Shown piece by piece: positions 28,301 to 35,439 of a stretch of 46,351 bases of DNA. Location: assembly GCA_016194975.1 (NCBI GenBank), contig JACQAM010000021.1:1-46351 (forward strand), written 5' to 3'. Made by a program: the position numbers and the translations under genes. The DNA comes from Bacteroidota bacterium. GTDB taxonomy: Bacteria; Bacteroidota; Bacteroidia; Palsa-965. The stretch's first letter is position 1, and each line of letters begins with the position of its first letter. Below the pieces are notes generated by a model. The model saw only the letters and a list, made by a program, of their open reading frames with translations, did no database searches and was not told the DNA's origin.

Positions 28301-29824
28301 GTTAATGGCAACGTAATTTGTAACCTTCGCAGAATCTAAAATGGTTGTATGAAGATTTGCATTTCCGCCATTATTAAAACATGCAATCTTCGGCCGCTGA
28401 TTCAAAGTATATCTTACATCCACCGATACGTTTGTTGACAATTGATAAACGGCAACTTTCCATTGTACGGCAAATGCTGAAATTACTTGTAATGCAGTTT
28501 GTCCGCCGGAATAAAACGGATGGTTCAGCCAGGTCGTATCAATAATAAATTCCCCTGCTCGGAAATCCTGATTGGCCGCAGCGACTGCAGTTGGATAAAT
28601 TCTTGCTGCCACAGCAGAAAAATCTATCGCATCTTTTATTTTGCCGGAACGAATCACCCATTTAACAGGAATATCATTCATCAAAAGTGCATTCACCAAC
28701 CCATAAGATTTTATATTAAATGGATAACTCAACCAGAGATTCTGATGTGCATTATCCATTGGGATTACCAATGAACCTGCAGTTACAGTTTGAATATTTG
28801 CAGGAGGATTTGGCAAATCGGGAGCAGGTGCGCACGTCCCGGTAACAATGGTGCGAATGCCCGCAGGATTCGGCGTTGACATATTATTAATTGTTCCTGC
28901 ATTAAAAAGAAAAGAAATCATTGAAGCGTCAAGTCCATCTCCGACATTAGCAGTAAGAGGAACATCGTATGACAAATAAAAATAATAAGTACCCGAGCCG
29001 AGGGATAATGATTGTGATCCGTTTATGGTGAATGCCCCATTCGGATTATTTACCGATCCGAAAAAATGTGTGTAACTGAATCCCGGAATTAATCCAGTAT
29101 AATAAACGTCAGCCCGGGTTATGTTTGTCAATGGGTTCTGGGAATAACCGACATCTCCGAGTGTGCTGAAATTAAATTGTGTTATGGTTGCAGGACAATC
29201 TGAATTTCCAATCACATCTATTCTTATTTCCAAAATCGGATTGGAAGTTGATGTGCAATTTTTTGTAATGTTAGCAGTTGTGTATTGCACCACGCTGCTA
29301 GAAACATAAGTTGTTGGCGGGCCTGCGAAGAGATGTCCGAAAGATTCGGCAGGGCCGGGAAGATTTACACTTCCTTCAACGGTGAAAGTTCCGCCTGTTC
29401 TTACCAGGTCTCCGCTTCCTGCAGCAATGGCTCTTACCTGGAAATTATTAAACTGAATAGCATTAAGCTGAGCAGTATTAGAAGTGGTGGACAGCGTTAC
29501 CGTAATTGCGGTAGTTGTCCATGTGAATGAATTGATGGTAAGCTGATTTCCGGTTCTTGTTACCGTAGGGCCGGCAACGGTGTTAAATTCAAAACCTGCT
29601 GGCAACGTTACAATCAAAGTTTTGCTTGCCTGGCTTGGATTAAAATCAGTTGCTACTCCTTCGTCGAGAGTAAAGAGTACTGTATTTTGGTAAGTTGTCG
29701 GATAGGTGGTGGTACAAAAATTCAGGGTTGGAAAAGCAGTAATTGTGTGTGCTGCATTTGCCAAGAATGTCAAACCGAAAAAAAACAGAAAAAAGAAAGA
29801 GGAAAGCTTGTAGAGTTTTGACAT
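19388..29824 (-). CDS. Giant repeat adhesin with gliding-associated (T9SS type B) C-terminus, SprB-like
   Basis: A 3478-residue surface protein. Signal peptide (residues 1-24). The N-terminal ~680 residues include a beta-rich region and, at about 470-680, a region that may be a glutamine-amidotransferase-like fold (PKIACFNNGGNANLH, then FVNEGGNFLAECKGVDTYEN). One Ig/PKD-like domain follows at about 685-765. Then come 16 copies of an ~81-residue module (about 765-2060), 13 copies of an ~88-residue module (about 2062-3215) and two PKD domains (WNWTSGTD, WSWNFGDSS; about 3215-3385). The C-terminus (about 3390-3478) is the CHU_C/type B domain: PSAFTPNGDGHNDILYVKG, FRIYNEWGNLIFH, GWDGTYKGK, PEGTYVW. 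Both modules carry two cysteines at fixed positions. It probably acts in adhesion or gliding and is exported with the PorP/SprF protein encoded next to it. Confidence 0.95.
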   Translation of the reverse strand: MSKLYKLSSFFFLFFFGLTFLANAAHTITAFPTLNFCTTTYPTTYQNTVLFTLDEGVATDFNPSQASKTLIVTLPAGFEFNTVAGPTVTRTGNQLTINSFTWTTTAITVTLSTTSNTAQLNAIQFNNFQVRAIAAGSGDLVRTGGTFTVEGSVNLPGPAESFGHLFAGPPTTYVSSSVVQYTTANITKNCTSTSNPILEIRIDVIGNSDCPATITQFNFSTLGDVGYSQNPLTNITRADVYYTGLIPGFSYTHFFGSVNNPNGAFTINGSQSLSLGSGTYYFYLSYDVPLTANVGDGLDASMISFLFNAGTINNMSTPNPAGIRTIVTGTCAPAPDLPNPPANIQTVTAGSLVIPMDNAHQNLWLSYPFNIKSYGLVNALLMNDIPVKWVIRSGKIKDAIDFSAVAARIYPTAVAAANQDFRAGEFIIDTTWLNHPFYSGGQTALQVISAFAVQWKVAVYQLSTNVSVDVRYTLNQRPKIACFNNGGNANLHTTILDSAKVTNYVAINTGLFTGLAQCYTFCSEAHWAGTVADTGITASVRTFVNEGGNFLAECKGVDTYENNQGPYHFESTNGVTIVNNSITNAYYNPDLAYQQFEGTVIANPGGSEVNWVLNGGSWVPNFYYAISSSTNIDNVFTGGAHLTSPDSVGSNVFYLGGHTYATNWSTLTYINAQRMYLNAALIPAHRPTAFTLNPGNNTTICQGQSVTLGGSPTGPPGATYNWSPSSSLNNSTSANPIATPTVTTTYTVVADNGGCPGGPSYVTITVNPTPVAPTASSNSPICAGSSLNLTASNIVGATYSWTGPNSFSSGSQNPTITNATVAAAGTYSVTVTVGGCTGPAGTTIVTITPAPVAPTASSNSPICEGSTLNLSASNIAGATYSWVGPNLFSSSSQNPNIVNATVAASGTYSVTATVGGCTGPAGITSVTVNPTPAAPTASSNSPLCSGTTLNLTASNIAGATYSWTGPNGFSSSSQNPSIVNATTAASGTYSVTATVGGCTGPAGTVSVIVSPPPATPTASSNSPICAGSTLNLTASSIAGATYSWTGPNSFSSSSQNPNIVNATVAASGTYSVTATVAGCTGSAGTVVVTVNPIPVAPTASSNSPLCSGTTLNLTASNIAGATYSWTGPNSFSSGSQNPSIINATVAASGTYSVTATVGGCTGPAGTVVVTVNPTPAAPTASSNSPICAGSTLNLTASNIAGATYSWTGPNSFSSASQNPNIVNATVAASGTYSVTATVGGCTGTAGTVVVTVNPIPAAPTASSNSPICAGSTLNLTASNIAGATYSWTGPNSFSSASQNPNIINATVAASGNYSVTATVAGCTGSAGTVVVTINPIPSAPTASSNSPLCSGTTLNLTASNIAGATYSWTGPNSFSSSSQNPNIVNATVAASGTYSVTVTVLGCTSSSAATTNVTVNPIPSPPTASSNSSICAGSTLNLTASNIAGATYSWTGPNSFSSASQNPNIVNATVAASGTYSVSITVSGCTSSDATTNVIVNPIPAPPTASSNSPVCSGNALNLFATTIAGATYLWTGPNGFSSSSQNPTISNVTLLANGTYSVTVTVAGCSSSSAATTTVTINATPAPPTASSNSPLCVGSTLNLSASNVAGATYSWTGPSSFSSSTQNNTIANVTLANGGTYTVTVTVNGCTSNNATTNVVIHPIPNPPVASSNSPVCTGNTLNLTANNIAGATYSWTGPNSFSSGVQNPNITNITLAGAGTYSVTVTVLGCTSSSAATITVIVNPTPAPPVASSNSPLCSGTTLNLSASTIAGATYSWTGPNGFSSSLQNPNLLNVTLADTGTYSVTVTVNGCSSSSATTNVIINPIPTAPSASSNSPICTTNTLNLFATNVIGATYSWNGPNGFSSALQNPSITNATTAATGTYSVTVTVNGCTSVDSITVATVNSTPVTPVASSNSPLCSGTTLQLSVDTIPGATYSWSGPNGFSSALQNPTISNITLAGAGTYTVTANNGCSSVPTTISVVINPTPNPPVASSNSPLCQGSTLNLNSTLVAGATYSWSGPGGFTSSTQNNSIPNVTSANAGTYSVTVNVNGCTSNAATVNVVINIPAIVNAGTDQTVCANNAAVILAGSSTTGSGVWTTSGSGTFTPSNSALNGTYNPSNADTAAGTITLTLTSTGNGACSSVNDQMIVTITNAPTSNAGADQTVCANNDVVTLNGSVTVASGGTWTSSGTGIFSPSNSALNATYTPSSADTSAGTVTLYLNTTGNGQCISVIDSMVITITNAPFVNAGNNISVCKNNPNATITGTSNTGSGTWTSSGSGIFSPNTNTLNVTYIPSTADTTAGFVTIYLTSTGNGNCFADQDTITIIYSAPPSVYAGEDVVVCGNNGAYLLFQATSSTGFGIWTTSGSGTFSPNDSTINATYIPSAADTAAGSVTLTLTSTHNGGCLAVSDQIVITYSDAPVADAGPNQIVCSNNSVVVLNGSFTIATGGVWSTMGSGTFSPSTTDMNATYQPSAADTAAGVVQIILTTTGNGICLSVTDTMIITISTAPNVNAGANIISCISSPNTPLNGNSATGSGTWTTLGSGIFSPNANILNPTYVPSNADTTAGSVTLILTSTNNGLCNPVNDTVVVFFQPVPIVSVSSDQTVCANNDLVSVSGNSSTGSGTWTTNGSGIFSPSVAVSNPAYTPSATDTSAGNIVLTYTATNGCSPIASSLTITITPAPYVLAGADISTCANNPNANLSGYVGGATNTGQWSTSNGTGIFSPSNANLNTTYVPSAADTIAGSVTLILTSTGNGNCLAVNDTIILTITHQPFADAGNDITACANNAAQLSGTITGGSGTGIWSTLNGTGIFSPSNSNLNATYTPSNADTLTGVVILILTSTGNGGCFASSDTVLITVNPGPVVFAGTDQSVCSNNPDVILNGSVTVASGGIWTTAGNGTFNPNNTTFNATYIPDTSEINNGSVILILTSTGNGLCQSVSDSMTIIFTPSPLVSAGNSQIICSGTMNVNLSGNISGGATSGIWATTGSGTFTPNDSTLNATYNLSSADTTTGNVLLILTSTNNGNCNSSADTITISITPIPFAIAGNDTAVCANTAGIVLNGQVQGGSGTGYWTTSGSGIFAPDSSLLNATYIPSSADTANGSVTLILAATNACLPSSDTVVLTFAPAPMVASGPDVLICAGDLVALNGSVSNSTGMLWTTNGDGTFTPTNSIVNPVYTPGPLDTANGTVTILFTSSGNAFCNPVADSMVITINSKPNALFASGPACVNTPVGFTDQSTNTNGNIVSWNWTSGTDTSTQQNPNFTFTSTGIQTVTLVVATAAGCSDTITRTLFVNPAPQANYTSVITCPTDVALTDSSLIFSGTIVSWSWNFGDSSAVSTLQSPNYIYADTGIYIVTLTVMSDSGCVSAASDTLTFVPCVNGETNPPVVPSAFTPNGDGHNDILYVKGGPFKTLDFRIYNEWGNLIFHSESQSIGWDGTYKGKVQPEGTYVWTVSCTTLDGVDYKISGDVTLIR
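20180..23640 (-). repeat. Protein-coding array of 13 modules (type 2)
   Basis: Thirteen ~88-residue units beginning with variants of AGTDQTVCANN, then GSGxWTTSGSGTFSPSN, NATYxPSxADTAAGxVTLxLTSTGNG and a second Cys. The units are clearly diverged, unlike the type 1 units next to them. Boundaries are approximate. Confidence 0.88.
23640..27530 (-). repeat. Protein-coding array of 16 modules (type 1)
   Basis: Sixteen units of about 243 bases (81 residues). Each has PxAPTASSNSPxC, LNLxASNIAGATYSWTGP, SSxSQNPxI, GTYSVTVTV and a second Cys in GCTG or GCTS. Units 3-9 are nearly identical in protein and close in DNA, which points to recent unequal exchange and is a risk for assembly collapse. Confidence 0.9.
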
Positions 29825-29853
29825 AAAATATCTGCTTTATGTGAATAGAAAAG

Positions 29854-29878
29854 CGAGTTGCAACTGATTGCAATCTCG
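29854..29878 (-). promoter_or_regulatory. Hairpin in the leader of the adhesin gene
   Basis: CGAG-TTGCAA-CTGA-TTGCAA-T-CTCG forms a 10-bp stem with a one-base bulge and a 4-base loop, 30 bases before the adhesin ATG. On the minus strand it is followed by CTTTTCTATT. It might be a leader attenuator or an operator. Confidence 0.45.
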
Positions 29879-30160
29879 TTTTCATATGGGTACCCCTATA
29901 ACTTCGAACTGCTGCGTTGGGCTGCGTCCTCAAAATCCTCATTTACGAATGGTAAATCCCGCCTTGCATTTCTGTGTTTTTAGAGATGTCCATAAACAAA
30001 CAGAGGATTTGGTGTAGCCTTAATTGATTAAATTATACGGCTAAATTGTCTTAAAGTTTCCTTAGCTCCGGTTCTGATACTTTCCTTAATATCCAACAAT
30101 TCTGAAGAAGAGGTCAGCAAGACCATAGGGATTTCTTTTGTTTGATGATTTTATTTTAAG

Positions 30161-30181
30161 AATGAATTTTAAACAGCCTCT
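30161..30181 (-). repeat. Terminal-repeat-like 21-mer, copy A
   Basis: Reads GAGGCTGTTTAAAATTCATT on the minus strand, preceded by A. The same 21 bases occur on the plus strand at 46212-46232. Confidence 0.7.
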
Positions 30182-30231
30182 TAGAAGAAAAAAAACGCTT
30201 CTGCGCAATTTCGAAAACATATTATTTTATC

Positions 30232-31596
30232 ATGGTATATTCGTACCATTCGCAATTCGTTTCCCATTTGAAACTACCGCTCCTTGTAAAAATTTCCTTC
30301 GCTGCCGGAATGGGCGGATGGAGTATTCTCGTCAATATCATCGGCGTGATGCTTCCGTATTTTTATTTGCCGCCGAAAGATGAAGGATTGCCGGTACTCA
30401 TTTCTCAATTCGCTTTATTCGGAATTTTCAATTTACTCGCAATGATCACTACCGCAGGCCGGCTTACAGATGCATTTTATGATCCGTTCATCGGGCAGCT
30501 CAGCGACCGCAGCGGCCACAAAAGAGGAAGAAGAATTCCGTTCATGCAGTGGAGTTTTATTCCGGCCATCATCCTGTGCGCGCTCGTATTCTGTCCGCCC
30601 ATGCAAGCGGTGGCGCGCAACAATGCCTACTGGCTGGTGATCACGCTCTCACTTTTTTTTGTTGCTGCCACCACTTACATCATTCCGTGCAATGCATTGC
30701 TGCCCGAAATGTCGCGCAGTGCAGAAGACCGTGTTTCACTGGCAACATTGCAGCAAGTGGGATTTGTTATCGGAATAGTGATCGCTTCTTCCACCAATAA
30801 TCTTGCACATCTTCTGAAAGATATTTTTCACCTGGAAACAAAATTTTTATCGGTGCAGTACGCGATCGGAGTGTTGTGTTTCATCGCAGGAATTTTTATG
30901 TTGCTGCCGGTGATCTTCATTGATGAAAAAAAATACTGCGAAGGAAAACCCTCGCACATGCCCTTGTTCAAAGCAATACGCGCAACGTTGAAAAATAAAA
31001 AATTTCTTCTCTATGCTTCCGCCGATTTTTCCTGGTACATGGCGCTGTACATCATTACCAGCGGCTTGTTGTATTACGTTACCGTGCTCGCCGGGCTGAA
31101 TGAAAAACTCGGCGTGGTGCTCATGGGGACCATGGTAGCTGCTTCACTTATTTTTTACCCGGCAATGAATACGTTGGCGAAACGTTTCGGAAAAAAGAAA
31201 ATAGTAATCCTCGCATTTTTTGTTCTCGCGGCGGTGAGCGCGTGCGTGTACGGGATCGGGCATTACCCGATAGGCACGAAGGCGCAACTTTTTATTTTCG
31301 TGATTATCGCTTCGTTTCCATTGGCGGCGCTTGGAATTCTTCCGCCTGCCATTCTCGCCGATATTGCTGTTGAAGATGCGAAAGCTACCGGGGAAAATCG
31401 CGAAGGATTATTTTTTGCGGTGAAATTTTTTGTTGTAAAATTAGGACAGACATTAGGCATTGCAGTTTTTGCGATGCTCACACTATTCGGAAAAGACACA
31501 GGGCACGATCACGGTTTGCGTTTGTCGGGAATTGTGGTAGCGGTGTTATGCGTTGTTGCCGCGTTTGTTTTTTCTTTTTTCAGGGAGACAAAATAA
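30232..31596 (+). CDS. MFS transporter of the GPH (MelB-like) cation symporter family
   Basis: A 454-residue inner-membrane protein with about 12 hydrophobic helices. The GPH/MFS_2 signatures are present: AGRLTDAFYDPFIGQLSDRSGHKRGRRIPFM (helix 2 and loop 2-3, with the Asp that binds the coupling cation in family members), and PCNALLPEMSRSAEDRVSLAT in the helix 4/5 region. The C-terminal half has PPAILADIAVEDAKATGENREGLFFA, the mirrored loop. Family members import sugars or other small solutes with H+ or Na+. No sugar-metabolism genes are adjacent, so the substrate is unknown. It appears to be monocistronic. Confidence 0.93.
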   Translation: MVYSYHSQFVSHLKLPLLVKISFAAGMGGWSILVNIIGVMLPYFYLPPKDEGLPVLISQFALFGIFNLLAMITTAGRLTDAFYDPFIGQLSDRSGHKRGRRIPFMQWSFIPAIILCALVFCPPMQAVARNNAYWLVITLSLFFVAATTYIIPCNALLPEMSRSAEDRVSLATLQQVGFVIGIVIASSTNNLAHLLKDIFHLETKFLSVQYAIGVLCFIAGIFMLLPVIFIDEKKYCEGKPSHMPLFKAIRATLKNKKFLLYASADFSWYMALYIITSGLLYYVTVLAGLNEKLGVVLMGTMVAASLIFYPAMNTLAKRFGKKKIVILAFFVLAAVSACVYGIGHYPIGTKAQLFIFVIIASFPLAALGILPPAILADIAVEDAKATGENREGLFFAVKFFVVKLGQTLGIAVFAMLTLFGKDTGHDHGLRLSGIVVAVLCVVAAFVFSFFRETK

Positions 31597-31756
31597 TTTT
31601 TTTCGGTGAATATTTTGATAATGATATACAGAAGCTGGCCAGTGGTCAGCCCGCATTATTTCGCGGATCAAAACATTCATCGTGAAAAAATTATTGCAAA
31701 TGCCATATCCTGTTTCTATATTGCAGTGATGCGCCCTCTCACTAAAAATTACAGTT

Positions 31757-33592
31757 ATGAAAATATTTTATCGAAACGAAATTGAGCGTCGATTCGCCAA
31801 TGATAAACGTTGGTTGCTCTCCGCCATTCTCATTCTTACAACAATCTCTGCTATCGCAAGCGCCGGTGGCGGCGGTGGTGGTGGCGGTGGCGGATCGGAC
31901 AGCGGTGGTGGCGGCGGATTAGGATTTATTATTTACCTGCTGCTCTCCATTCCGTTTCCGTGGAATATTATTGCTATTGCTGTTCTCATTCTCATCATTT
32001 ATCTCACTCGGAAAAAAGTGCGTTCGTTCTCGGGGCTCAACCAGATTCCGCAATTTGAAAATGTAGCGCAGAAACAAAATATGATCCCTGCTGATTTTTT
32101 TACGAGGAATCCGGCTTTCAACGAACAGGTTTTTCTCGGAAAAGTGAATACCGCTTTCATGGGAATTCAGGAAGCGTGGATGAATAAAGATCTCAGTAAA
32201 GTGCGCAAGTGGATTTCCGATGGAGTGTGGCAGCGTTTCAATACGCAATTCATCATGATGAACGAACTCGGCCAGAAAAACACAATGTCGGATATTAAAA
32301 TTTCCAAAATGTATATCGACAACGTGGACCGCGACGGAAATTTCGACATCATGGATGTGGGAATTCATTTTACAATGATGGACAATTTTGTAACTGAAAA
32401 ATTTTCATCGCTGAATCAGGAAGGATTTCTTGAGAATCTCGAATACTGGACGTTCATCCGCAAGAGCGGCGTTCAGGAAAAAGATATGTACCACAGCGAA
32501 AATTGTCCGAACTGCGGAAGCCCGCTGCCGAAAAATTCAGGCGAAGTAAGTAAATGTGAAAGTTGCGGAACCATCACCACGCTCGGCGATTACGATTGGG
32601 TGCTTTCCGAAATTACGCAGGCGAATGATTATGTGAATGAAAATAAAAAACTGGAAAAAGAAGGAACGCTCACCGGCCGCATTCGTGAAGCGATGAAGTA
32701 TGACAAAGAATTTTCGGTGCAGATGACCGAGGACAAAGCATCGAATGCTTATATGCAGATCATGTCGGCGACGGTGCTTAAGAAACCGGAACGCATGCGC
32801 CGTTTCGTGAGCAATGAATTATTCGATTCGCTCTCGCAGAAAATTTCCACCGAACCAAAATTTGTTTTCAATCGTCTTTACCTGAACAATGTGACGCTGA
32901 TGGATTTTTACCAGCAGCAGGGAAAAGACAATATGGTGATCGCTTTCAAACGCACTTCACAGAAAGTGGACATCAGTACGGGAAAACTGAATCTCCTTGA
33001 GGGAACAACTTACACCAGCAGCGAGATCATGATCATGTCGCGCGATACGGGCGCGGGTAATGCGAAGGGATCGCTGCTTGCACACAGTTGTCCGAATTGC
33101 GGCGGGCCCATTGCCGATACGCTCGATATCAAATGCCAGTATTGCAGCGCGGAACTGAACAGCACGAAAACTGAATGGATCATTTCGAAACTGATGAATG
33201 CAAATGAATACAATGTTTTTGCAAATGAATCGCAGGTGCCGCTCGTAACGCACGCAGGTGTGAGCGATCTTGATCCGCTTTTCAAAGTGCGCGATTATGC
33301 TTTCAACAATGTGATGATGGTCATTTGCGCCGATGGAAAGATCAACCAGCAGGAACTGGAATTCTGCATGAAGTTTGCGCGCAAACTCGGTTACGACAAT
33401 TCGAAGATCGCGGGTATGTTTGATCTCACGAAAGGCCGTGCGCTCACTTTGCGGTTGCCGGAAAATCGCAAGCAGGCCGAAAAAGTTTTCGCCATCATGC
33501 AGAAAGCCGCTGCAGCCGACGGGCATATAGCGCCGGAAGAGCAGGCCATTCTCAATGATGTGCAGAACCGCATTAACCAGATGGCGGCGTGA
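31757..33592 (+). CDS. TIM44-like / zinc-ribbon / TerB-like membrane protein
   Basis: A 611-residue multidomain protein. N-terminal signal or TM segment (LLSAILILTTISAIASA), then a ten-Gly run and a second Gly-rich stretch (36-55), then a TM helix (about 57-83). Two TIM44-like modules (about 120-245 and 315-440) each precede a four-Cys zinc ribbon (Cys250/253/267/270 and Cys445/448/460/463). The C-terminal ~100 residues form a TerB-like helical domain with paired acidic loops (CADGKINQQELEF and AADGHIAPEEQAIL). TIM44-like domains bind membranes or partner proteins; TerB occurs in tellurite- and stress-response systems. Its GTGA overlap with the next gene indicates coupling. Architecture is clear; function is inferred. 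Confidence 0.85.
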   Translation: MKIFYRNEIERRFANDKRWLLSAILILTTISAIASAGGGGGGGGGGSDSGGGGGLGFIIYLLLSIPFPWNIIAIAVLILIIYLTRKKVRSFSGLNQIPQFENVAQKQNMIPADFFTRNPAFNEQVFLGKVNTAFMGIQEAWMNKDLSKVRKWISDGVWQRFNTQFIMMNELGQKNTMSDIKISKMYIDNVDRDGNFDIMDVGIHFTMMDNFVTEKFSSLNQEGFLENLEYWTFIRKSGVQEKDMYHSENCPNCGSPLPKNSGEVSKCESCGTITTLGDYDWVLSEITQANDYVNENKKLEKEGTLTGRIREAMKYDKEFSVQMTEDKASNAYMQIMSATVLKKPERMRRFVSNELFDSLSQKISTEPKFVFNRLYLNNVTLMDFYQQQGKDNMVIAFKRTSQKVDISTGKLNLLEGTTYTSSEIMIMSRDTGAGNAKGSLLAHSCPNCGGPIADTLDIKCQYCSAELNSTKTEWIISKLMNANEYNVFANESQVPLVTHAGVSDLDPLFKVRDYAFNNVMMVICADGKINQQELEFCMKFARKLGYDNSKIAGMFDLTKGRALTLRLPENRKQAEKVFAIMQKAAAADGHIAPEEQAILNDVQNRINQMAA

Positions 33593-34503
33593 GAAAAGAT
33601 GTTCTGAAAGTAATTTTAGCCGCTCCATTATTTTATGCGGGTTGTGTTTCTGCACAACCGTATATTGACATCGTGAATTTCAATTCGCAGGCAATTTATT
33701 CTACTTACAAAGATTCTGCGGCTTCAGGTTTCAAGGCATTCGACCAGAACTTTGGTTTTTTTGCCCCGGTCAATATTGATTCTAACTCAACAGTTCTGCT
33801 GAAGTTCACTGCCGAAGAACTCTCATCGACAAGGTTAGATTGCGGCGTGGAACGGAACAGATTGTATTCATTCGCTTTACCGGCCGGGTACCAGTTGACA
33901 TCAAAGAACAGGAAATGGAAGATGATGGGAATGATCATTCCCCGCCTCAGTTCTGACCTGCGCGGAAAAATTGCCGATGACCTGCAACTTGGTGGAACAT
34001 TTCTTCTGACGTGGCAGCCCAATGAAAAATTTTCTGTGAAAGCGGGATTGTATTACAACAAAGAATTCTTCGGAAATTTTTTCGTTCCATTGCTCGGTGT
34101 CGACTGGAGGCCGGCCGATCGCTGGAGAATTTTCGGGCTTCTTCCGAATAATATGCGCGTGGAATATAAACTGGGACAGAAAGTTTATTGCGGCGTCGCG
34201 TATAAAAATTACCAGCGTTCCTACCAGATGCAAACTAATTTATTTATGGATTCTGTCCATGCTAAAGAAAGTGAAGCGAAATTCTTTCTGGATTTTTATG
34301 TGAAGCAAAAACTGGTTCTTTTTATTGACGCAGGATATTCGTTGAAATATTCATTTGTGGATCGGGTCGAAGGTGGTCATTACTGTTCCCCGAATCCTTA
34401 CGGCAGTTCTTACGATGGAATTTACGATCGCGTAAATAATAATTTCGTTTTCACAATCGGGTTAGCTTACCGCATTCGCCTCGATGAACCTAAAATTGAA
34501 TAA
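33589..34503 (+). CDS. DUF6268-like outer-membrane beta-barrel protein
   Basis: A 304-residue protein starting at GTG, which overlaps the stop of the preceding gene (GTGA). N-terminal signal sequence (VILAAPLFYAGCVSAQ). The mature part fits the DUF6268 pattern: SLPAGY-type strand pairs, GGTFLLTWQPNEKFSVKAGLYYNKEFFGNFFVPLLGVDW, RIFGLLPNNMRVEYKL and a C-terminal barrel strand (NFVFTIGLAYRIRL). These are presumed outer-membrane barrels of unknown function. Translational coupling to a TIM44/TerB membrane protein is unusual and links this barrel to that system. Confidence 0.8.
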   Translation: MRKDVLKVILAAPLFYAGCVSAQPYIDIVNFNSQAIYSTYKDSAASGFKAFDQNFGFFAPVNIDSNSTVLLKFTAEELSSTRLDCGVERNRLYSFALPAGYQLTSKNRKWKMMGMIIPRLSSDLRGKIADDLQLGGTFLLTWQPNEKFSVKAGLYYNKEFFGNFFVPLLGVDWRPADRWRIFGLLPNNMRVEYKLGQKVYCGVAYKNYQRSYQMQTNLFMDSVHAKESEAKFFLDFYVKQKLVLFIDAGYSLKYSFVDRVEGGHYCSPNPYGSSYDGIYDRVNNNFVFTIGLAYRIRLDEPKIE

Positions 34504-34539
34504 AATATTTTTTAATTTGCATTCCTAAATCCTCGCACC

Positions 34540-35439
34540 ATGCCCTACTTCCAGTTTAAATACATGACCAACACCTGCACGGCGAACATCGATGATTTCA
34601 CTGTTGCAACCACCACCGGCCCTTTCGTGAAAAAGAATTTCGCTTTTAACGACATTCTCAATTTTTATTACCAGCAGAAATCCACGTTGCATTCCATCAT
34701 CATCACCTACAATGATGCGAATGGGAAAAAGAAAAAAACGATGATGTATGCTAATCCCGGTGAGCCCGGTATTCAGCAGTTGAATGCATATCTCATGGAA
34801 AAAATTCCGGGCAAAAGTGTGAATGGACTTTCTGAAAAAGAAGCGTACCGTGCAATGGCGATCTCCAATCCGGCTAAATTGGCAATGGTGCTGGTGTTCG
34901 TGATCATGACGGCAATACTCGGAGTTGTTTTATTTCCGGGACTCACACATTATTTCGATTACGGATTCCAGCAGGTGCAGGTGAACGATGTGGCGCTCGG
35001 AAAAATTTCAGGAAGTAGAAATGTGGTGATACAGGGCGGACTCGTGAATGCAGGGGAAGAAGAAACGGTAACATCTACCAATCGCGGATCGACAACGGTT
35101 ACGCATACTACTTACGTTCCTATTGTAGGCGATGAATGGAAAGAAGGAGATCCGGTAGCGGTGGTTCTGAAATTCAATGAACTTTCAGATGCGGATTATA
35201 ACGCTGCACTTGCACAACATAGTTTTGTGGGAGTGATCCGCAATGTGTGGTGGGAAGGAATCGGAAGCGATAAAGTAAATTACCTGAAAGAACATTTTCA
35301 ATTGAATATTCCTTCGAAGCCGGTGCTGATAGAAGTGACCAACCAGGAACACAATGATGCTTACGCGATCTGGGTTTTCGGCGGAATAGAAGCGGTGGTG
35401 CTCATCATTCTTGTTATAGCGGCGGTGAAGAATAAATGA
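34540..35439 (+). CDS. Unrecognised membrane protein with two transmembrane helices
   Basis: A 299-residue protein. About 115 cytoplasmic residues come first, with a strand-rich start (MPYFQFKYMTNTCTANIDDF) that resembles a small PH-like or lipid-binding fold. A TM helix (LAMVLVFVIMTAILGVVLF) is followed by a ~130-residue outside domain (QVQVNDVALGKISGSRNVVIQGG, THTTYVPIVGDEW) and a second TM helix close to the C-terminus (AIWVFGGIEAVVLIILVIAA). The middle domain loosely recalls the GIDE-like module of the 45499-46179 gene, but I cannot establish homology. It follows the barrel gene by 36 bases and is probably part of the same transcript. Confidence 0.72.
   Translation: MPYFQFKYMTNTCTANIDDFTVATTTGPFVKKNFAFNDILNFYYQQKSTLHSIIITYNDANGKKKKTMMYANPGEPGIQQLNAYLMEKIPGKSVNGLSEKEAYRAMAISNPAKLAMVLVFVIMTAILGVVLFPGLTHYFDYGFQQVQVNDVALGKISGSRNVVIQGGLVNAGEEETVTSTNRGSTTVTHTTYVPIVGDEWKEGDPVAVVLKFNELSDADYNAALAQHSFVGVIRNVWWEGIGSDKVNYLKEHFQLNIPSKPVLIEVTNQEHNDAYAIWVFGGIEAVVLIILVIAAVKNK

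Larger units (their letters stand above)
29825..30231. other. Intergenic gap with repeat-derived DNA upstream of the adhesin and MFS genes
   Basis: A divergent gap of about 407 bases. It holds a hairpin at 29854-29878, an 8-bp palindrome GGGTACCC (29888-29895), a 6-bp inverted repeat ATTTAC/GTAAAT (29941-29957) and a terminal-repeat-like sequence at 30161-30181. No TAnnTTTG element is found for either gene. The region 29890-30181 looks like a decayed intergenic element, but I can delimit only its right end. Confidence 0.55.
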
